A stretch of DNA of 7,569 nt, from assembly GCA_964639675.1 (NCBI GenBank), contig CAZXEK010000020.1:1-7569 (forward strand), read 5' to 3'. Of this stretch, positions 4,396 to 7,569 are shown piece by piece (positions within the stretch are counted from its first letter, which is position 1; each line of letters begins with the position of its first letter). The notes below the pieces were generated by a model that ran no database searches, had not been told where the DNA came from, and saw only the letters and a list, made by a program, of their open reading frames with translations. Made by a program: the position numbers and the translations under genes. Source of the DNA: JACQCV01 sp964639675 (GTDB lineage Bacteria; Patescibacteriota; Minisyncoccia; Phycocordibacterales; UBA12445).

Positions 4396-4424
4396 CGAGT
4401 TCTGCTTCAGCAGAACGAGTCGAG

Positions 4425-4844
4425 TGGAGATGGGCGGAATCGAACCGCCGTGCAAAAGATTTTCCCAAATGTTTCTACATAGTTTATTCTGCTTTTATTC
4501 CGACCTGCATCGGAACATTCGGTATCTTAACTAAGAAACAGAAGAAAACGTTAAGACACCTATATCCTCCCCCGATGATTATCGGGATTCGAACGATTGT
4601 AGGATAATCCAATCATTCTCATTCCAAAATATAACGCCTTATTTGACTTATGGAAATCTATCAAAAAGACGGCTTACGGTCTTAGCTTATGCTAGAGCGA
4701 AAGCGAAAGCAAAAGGAGATAAAACTCTTTTTGCAGTTTTCGATAAGTTTGCACTTGATCGTATCTAAGATTATTTTACGAGCTTCTTAGAATCCTCGAC
4801 TATGCACAAGAAAGATTGACCTCTTGTCTAGGCCGATCATCCCC
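4425..4844 (-). ncRNA. ssrA: transfer-messenger RNA (tmRNA)
   Basis: 420 nt. The 5' GGGGAUG (4838-4844) pairs with CAUCUCC (4426-4432), closing the tRNA-like acceptor stem. The T arm GGCGG-TTCGATT-CCGCC is at 4433-4449, and the conserved GCAUAGUCGAGGAU follows the D-like region. CCA is not encoded (A at 4425 is followed by CTC). The tag frame starts at the GCA resume codon (4750-4752), begins ANLSKTAKRV and ends AFAFALA before UAA (4687-4689), giving 21 residues. A hairpin CCCGAT/ATCGGG near 4570-4585 fits a pseudoknot stem. With SmpB it rescues stalled ribosomes and adds a degradation tag. It begins 11 nt after the smpB stop codon, so its 5' end is probably processed from a shared transcript by RNase P. 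Confidence 0.95.
4687..4752 (-). other. ssrA: tmRNA proteolysis-tag reading frame
   Basis: 22 codons including UAA, starting at the resume codon GCA preceded by AGU. The tag begins ANLSKTAKRV, continues LSP, and ends with three Phe-Ala or Leu-Ala steps (FAFAFALA). A terminal Leu-Ala preceded by Ala fits hydrophobic C-terminal recognition by ClpXP-like proteases. Most bacterial tags are near 8-15 residues (E. coli 10), so this one is long. Confidence 0.85.
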
Positions 4845-4855
4845 AATTTTTTGCA

Positions 4856-5299
4856 CTAATAACTTTTCAAAGTTCTTTCTATATCTCTCTGGCTCGCACG
4901 TTTCTTTAAAACATCTCGCTTATCATACTTCTTTAAACCACGGCCAACACCGATTTCAATCTTAATTTTTCTGACCTTATTGTACAACGATAGGGGGACA
5001 ATTGTCAAACCACGCTGTTCTATGAAAGAAGACAGCTCCCGAATCTGCTTCTTAGTCAGAAGCAAGCGCCTGTTTCTTCTTGGATCATAATCTTTCGGTG
5101 TGTTGTTTACTTGATAGGCTGAAATGTTGGCATTTATAAGATAAGCCTCTCCTCCCCTAAAAATAACATAGGCACCATCAAGTGAACCAGAGGAGTTCTT
5201 GATACTCTTCACTTCGAATCCCAAAAGCTCAATACCTGCTTCGTACTTTTCAATAATCTCGTACTTCAGATAAACTTTTCTATTGTTTATGAGTGACAT
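4856..5299 (-). CDS. smpB: SsrA-binding protein
   Basis: 147 residues, within the usual range. SmpB binds the tRNA-like part of tmRNA and brings it to stalled ribosomes. Family blocks in order: NNRKVYLKYEIIEKYEAGIE (5-24), LLGFEVKSIK (25-34), the SLDGAYV region (39-45), YDPRRNRRLLL (about 71-81), the LTIVPLSLY strand and the C-terminal basic tail KKYDKRDVLKKRASQRDIER, which corresponds to the family's KK.YDKRE..KKR..KR..ER. The ATG at 5299 follows a weak AGGG and a leader of about 28 nt. It is divergent from the 204-residue gene and co-directional with ssrA. Confidence 0.97.
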   Translation of the reverse strand: MSLINNRKVYLKYEIIEKYEAGIELLGFEVKSIKNSSGSLDGAYVIFRGGEAYLINANISAYQVNNTPKDYDPRRNRRLLLTKKQIRELSSFIEQRGLTIVPLSLYNKVRKIKIEIGVGRGLKKYDKRDVLKKRASQRDIERTLKSY

Positions 5300-5332
5300 C
5301 GCTTGCCCTGAATTATGTTAGCGGGCTACTAA

Positions 5333-5341
5333 ATTGTAGCA
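5333..5341 (-). promoter_or_regulatory. extended -10 promoter of smpB-ssrA
   Basis: Minus strand TGCTACAAT (TACAAT at 5333-5338). The hexamer TTCTTG, 17 nt further upstream, is a poor -35. The predicted start is near 5327. Confidence 0.5.
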
Positions 5342-5363
5342 ATATAAAAACCTTTCAAGAACC

Positions 5364-5392
5364 TTGACTTATTACTATAGATATGATAGAGT
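5364..5392 (+). promoter_or_regulatory. possible promoter of the 204-residue gene
   Basis: TTGACT (5364-5369), 17 nt, TAGAGT (5387-5392). TATGAT at 5382-5387 is an alternative -10 but has no -35 at proper distance. The leader would be about 55 nt. Confidence 0.35.
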
Positions 5393-5452
5393 TGTGGGAG
5401 ATTCGTTGATAATCGAAAGATATTAGACCCACTTTCAGACAAGGAGGTTAAG

Positions 5453-6067
5453 GTGATCCTAGACCAACACGTACGCCTAGTGCAGATGCAATTCAGTTTT
5501 TCCAATCCAAAAATCATCCCGACCTCAGTAAGGCGGTTCAACAGCGAAACTGACGATGAGCGGTCGACCCGTAAGAGCCGTATCCCCGGAATCCAGTTCA
5601 TCCCACCGACCATAAATACCTCAATTCTCGGATTCGCTACTCAGCTTGAAGCCTGTCGCTACGAGCTCGTCGATTCATTCTATAAGCCTCGGCTTGAAGA
5701 AAGATCGCGGCAGACCTACCACATGATTCGATTTGTCTTCGCAAGGGAAGAGGATGCCTCAATATCAGACACCTTCTATGACATCCGCAATGTCATCCGC
5801 TCTGATCTCTGGAAGATGTGTCACGATTCCCTCTGGCGAGTTCGGGCGTACGATAACCCATTCTACATGGACGACCAGAACAGTCCGGAGCGTACTGTGA
5901 GCATCAACATGGAAGCTCGAGAGCCACTCTACCTTCCCGATGGTCAGCTGATCAAGGCCCGACGAAAGAATGAGCAGGGTCAACCGATCGGCGAACCAGT
6001 TCCGATCTCGCCAAGCCACCGCCTAAAAATCGTCAAAAATAAAATTGACCTGATGAAACTCCACTGA
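5453..6067 (+). CDS. 204-residue protein of unknown function
   Basis: The GTG start at 5453 has AAGGAGG (5441-5447) 5 nt upstream; the next ATG, at residue 12, lacks such a site. No membrane segment or signal peptide is seen. The N-terminal 40 residues are polar and probably disordered (VRRFNSETDDERSTRKSR). Residues 55-140 are mixed helical with RQTYHMIRFVFAREEDASIS and DIRNVIRSDLWKMC, followed by LWRVRAYDNPFYMDD. A strand-rich end follows (VSINMEAREPLYLPDGQLI). The pattern is that of a conserved single-domain protein, but I recognise no enzyme motif and assign no function. Composition is intermediate to high (32 G+C in the 60 bases at 5821-5880), closer to the left array genes than to its neighbours. 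It is monocistronic, bounded by its own promoter region and a strong terminator. Confidence 0.85.
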   Translation: MILDQHVRLVQMQFSFSNPKIIPTSVRRFNSETDDERSTRKSRIPGIQFIPPTINTSILGFATQLEACRYELVDSFYKPRLEERSRQTYHMIRFVFAREEDASISDTFYDIRNVIRSDLWKMCHDSLWRVRAYDNPFYMDDQNSPERTVSINMEAREPLYLPDGQLIKARRKNEQGQPIGEPVPISPSHRLKIVKNKIDLMKLH

Positions 6068-6092
6068 AGATAAAACCTAACACACTTCACAG

Positions 6093-6121
6093 CCCCCGAT
6101 CTATATCGGGGGTATTTTTTT
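6093..6121 (+). terminator. terminator of the 204-residue gene
   Basis: CCCCCGAT (6093-6100), loop CTAT, ATCGGGGG (6105-6112), then TA and seven T. A strong intrinsic terminator 25 nt past the stop. Confidence 0.92.
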
Positions 6122-6129
6122 GCTATAAT
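6122..6129 (+). promoter_or_regulatory. extended -10 promoter of the recombinase gene
   Basis: TGC directly precedes a perfect TATAAT (6124-6129; TG at 6122-6123 begins after a T). The T-run of the previous terminator ends at 6121, and the -35 position lies inside the terminator hairpin, so the promoter must rely on the extended -10. The ATG is 6 nt downstream. Confidence 0.7.
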
Positions 6130-6135
6130 ATCTCC

Positions 6136-7059
6136 ATGTCGCAAAAGATTAATGAGCTTAGACAACAGTTCCTGGAACATTTAGAAATAGAAAAAGGCCG
6201 AAACCTAAAAACTGTTCGGAACTATGATCGTTACCTAAAGCGCTTCTTCCAATTTTCCAAAATAGAAAGACCCCAAGACATTGACGAAGAAATATTACGA
6301 AGATATCGTCTTTTCCTAAACCGCCAACCAATTGTAAATTGGAGTCCGGAACCACAAGTAAAAACACTTGATAAAAAAACTCAGAACTACTACCTTATAG
6401 CCCTAAGGATGTTCCTCAAGTATCTTGTAAGAAGAAAGATAGCCTCACTCTCACCAGATCAGATAGACTTAGCCAAAGTATCACAACGAGATCTCGATCT
6501 GATTTCGAAAGATGAACTCAAGAGACTAATAAACGGGGTTTCTGAGGATAATCAAAAACAAAAAAGAGATCGGGCTATTTTAGATCTACTCTTCTCTACT
6601 GGTCTTCGTGTCTCAGAACTTTGTTCACTAAATAGAGACAGCATAGACATGAAACAGGACGAATTCTCTATCCGAGGAAAGGGTGGCAAGATAAGAGTGG
6701 TCTTTGTGTCGGAGCAGGCTAAAGATTCCCTCAAGAAATATCTTGAGAAAAGATATGACTTGGATGAGGCAATGTTTGTGCAACTGGGCAAGAAGAAGGG
6801 TCAATCGTTGAGATTAACGCCACGGTCTGTGGAACGAATCGTCGCTTATTATGCCAAGAAGGCCGGAATTGGGAAAAAAGTAACACCCCATATTATAAGA
6901 CATAGCTTCGCCACAGACTTACTTCGTAACGGTGCAGATATAAGATCGGTACAGGTTATGCTTGGTCACTCAAATATCTCGACAACCCAAATATATACCC
7001 ACATCACTGACAAAGAGCTTGGAAACGTCCACAAAAGATTTCACTCAAAATTAGATTAA
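6136..7059 (+). CDS. xerC: XerC/XerD-type tyrosine recombinase
   Basis: 307 residues, full length for a Xer protein. The N-terminal SAM-like core-binding domain is at about 5-105 (FLEHLEIEKGRNLKTVRNY..., with ALRMFLKYLVRRK). The catalytic domain follows: R158 in TGLRVSEL, K182 in GKGGKIR, H252 and R255 in HIIRHSFATDLL, H278 in LGHSNISTT and nucleophile Y287 in IYTH. All catalytic residues are present. The usual role is to resolve chromosome dimers at dif, and CPR genomes often carry few Xer paralogues; whether this is XerC, XerD or a single-Xer type is not decidable here, and the symbol is provisional. A mobile-element integrase is less likely because no att-like duplication or phage gene is nearby. 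AT-rich. The mRNA is probably leaderless. Confidence 0.93.
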   Translation: MSQKINELRQQFLEHLEIEKGRNLKTVRNYDRYLKRFFQFSKIERPQDIDEEILRRYRLFLNRQPIVNWSPEPQVKTLDKKTQNYYLIALRMFLKYLVRRKIASLSPDQIDLAKVSQRDLDLISKDELKRLINGVSEDNQKQKRDRAILDLLFSTGLRVSELCSLNRDSIDMKQDEFSIRGKGGKIRVVFVSEQAKDSLKKYLEKRYDLDEAMFVQLGKKKGQSLRLTPRSVERIVAYYAKKAGIGKKVTPHIIRHSFATDLLRNGADIRSVQVMLGHSNISTTQIYTHITDKELGNVHKRFHSKLD

Positions 7060-7067
7060 AAATCGTC

Positions 7068-7102
7068 AAAATAAAAAGCCGCCCCGATATTAATCAGGGC
7101 GA
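7068..7102 (-). terminator. terminator of the two-helix membrane protein gene
   Basis: Minus strand: GCCCTGAT-TAAT-ATCGGGGC (7081-7100; one T.G pair) then GGCTTTTTATTTT. The T-run is only on the minus strand, so the convergent recombinase gene gets no clear terminator from it. Confidence 0.7.
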
Positions 7103-7115
7103 GAAACTTTAGAAA

Positions 7116-7358
7116 CTAGAAGCTAAACAGTGACCAGTGAGAAGCAACCTTCTCTATGACAGGCGCCAAACCAACGAACCCAATGAACAGACAGGCGACG
7201 CTAACAAAAAAGATTGCTAGCAAAGAGATAATGAACCTGGCAAGCACATTATCTACTGGTTCACCCTTGTACGTGATGCTCTTTGGCACCAACATAAACA
7301 GAGCACTCACAAGCACCCACAAGGCTACAGAGATCCAAGAGACAGTTGACATAGGCAT
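7116..7358 (-). CDS. small two-helix membrane protein, unknown function
   Basis: 80 residues from ATG at 7358. AGGAGG lies only 4 nt before this ATG; a second in-frame ATG at 7352 would have 10 nt spacing, so either may be used (MPMSTV... or MSTV...). There are two hydrophobic helices, WISVALWVLVSALFMLVP (about 7-24) and FIISLLAIFFVSVACLFIGFV (about 41-61), joined by a short polar loop (KSITYKGEPVDNVLAR). There is no cleavable signal or known motif. The frame extends upstream to 7460, but the Shine-Dalgarno site argues for the internal start. It converges on the recombinase gene and may share a transcript with the upstream partial frame. Confidence 0.7.
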   Translation of the reverse strand: MPMSTVSWISVALWVLVSALFMLVPKSITYKGEPVDNVLARFIISLLAIFFVSVACLFIGFVGLAPVIEKVASHWSLFSF

Positions 7359-7444
7359 AAAACCTCCTTTTACAACTTTAACAAAGTTCATTAACCAGAG
7401 ATAAATAAACTGGCAGGATTCTTCAAGTGAAAGCCTAACAAAAT

Positions 7445-7569
7445 CTAGATATTTGTGCAATCTTCACTCCGAAACTGGCTCATGGTGAATATAGATACCG
7501 CGAACATAATCAATATGCCTCCCATTTGAAAGACGGGTGCACTTATTAAGAAAAAAAGACTGGATCTTC
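7445..7569 (-). CDS. 3' end of a possible membrane protein (partial)
   Basis: A minus-strand frame open from the right edge (from base 7567) ends at TAG 7445-7447. It reads about 40 residues with a hydrophobic run (SLFFLISAPVFQMGG then ILIMFAVSIFTM) and a short polar tail. A second frame is also open to the edge, so support is weak. It is co-directional with the two-helix protein 86 nt downstream. It could be the end of a membrane protein, or non-coding leader. Confidence 0.3.
   Translation of the reverse strand, partial: RSSLFFLISAPVFQMGGILIMFAVSIFTMSQFRSEDCTNI

Noticed and set aside
4425..4449. The tmRNA 3' end as an integration site for a genomic island
   Set aside because: tmRNA genes are frequent targets, but no second copy of the T-arm/3' end is present in the window and the recombinase lies on the other side of smpB.
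4328..4607. Plus-strand small proteins overlapping ssrA
   Set aside because: They lie antisense to the tmRNA T arm and acceptor stem, where the RNA structure explains the sequence.

Overview
The window looks like chromosomal DNA from a Candidate Phyla Radiation (Patescibacteria, probably Parcubacteria-group) bacterium. The reasons are the AT-rich compact housekeeping genes, a tmRNA gene directly behind smpB, a single Xer-type recombinase, and short unannotated proteins of a style I recall from those genomes (IEA..NKLGG at a start; KVDEIKRRLNEG and FFWGIIYRDS in the 203-residue protein). The lineage is an inference, because no rRNA or ribosomal protein gene is present.

Region 1 (1-2275, minus strand) is an array of three monocistronic cassettes: a 188-residue gene, a 203-residue gene, and the start of a third gene that runs off the left edge. 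Each has a near-consensus promoter, a long structured leader (about 125-180 nt) and a good Shine-Dalgarno site. Each of the two complete genes is followed by two terminators. An exact 93-bp repeat (268-360 and 1313-1405) separates the cassettes. It holds the second terminator, a hairpin, a 12-nt match to the canonical 3' tail of 16S rRNA, and the first four bases of the next gene's -35 box. The coding sequences are clearly GC-richer than the rest of the window.

Region 2 (2276-4360) is AT-rich and minus-strand. It holds a winged-helix/phosphoribosyltransferase regulator with overlapping 10-bp sites over its promoter, a small membrane protein and a GIY-YIG nuclease. The start codon of each lies 6 or 7 nt after a -10 box, so these mRNAs are probably leaderless. 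A bidirectional terminator and REP-like hairpins separate this region from region 3.

Region 3 (4425-5299, minus strand) is the trans-translation module: smpB followed 11 nt later by ssrA. The tmRNA encodes an unusually long 21-residue tag.

Region 4 (5300-7569) begins with a plus-strand, GC-richer gene of unknown function (204 residues) that has its own strong terminator. The extended -10 of the next gene, a XerC/D-type tyrosine recombinase, starts 2 nt after that terminator's T-run, and its ATG is again 6 nt beyond the -10. On the far right, convergent to the recombinase, are a two-helix membrane protein and the tail of a possible further membrane protein.

The housekeeping part (SmpB, tmRNA, Xer) is conventional. 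The notable material is the repeat-separated cassette array, the contrast between SD-led and apparently leaderless genes, and the operator-like repeats in front of the PRTase-fusion regulator. I see no CRISPR array, tRNA, rRNA or transposase.
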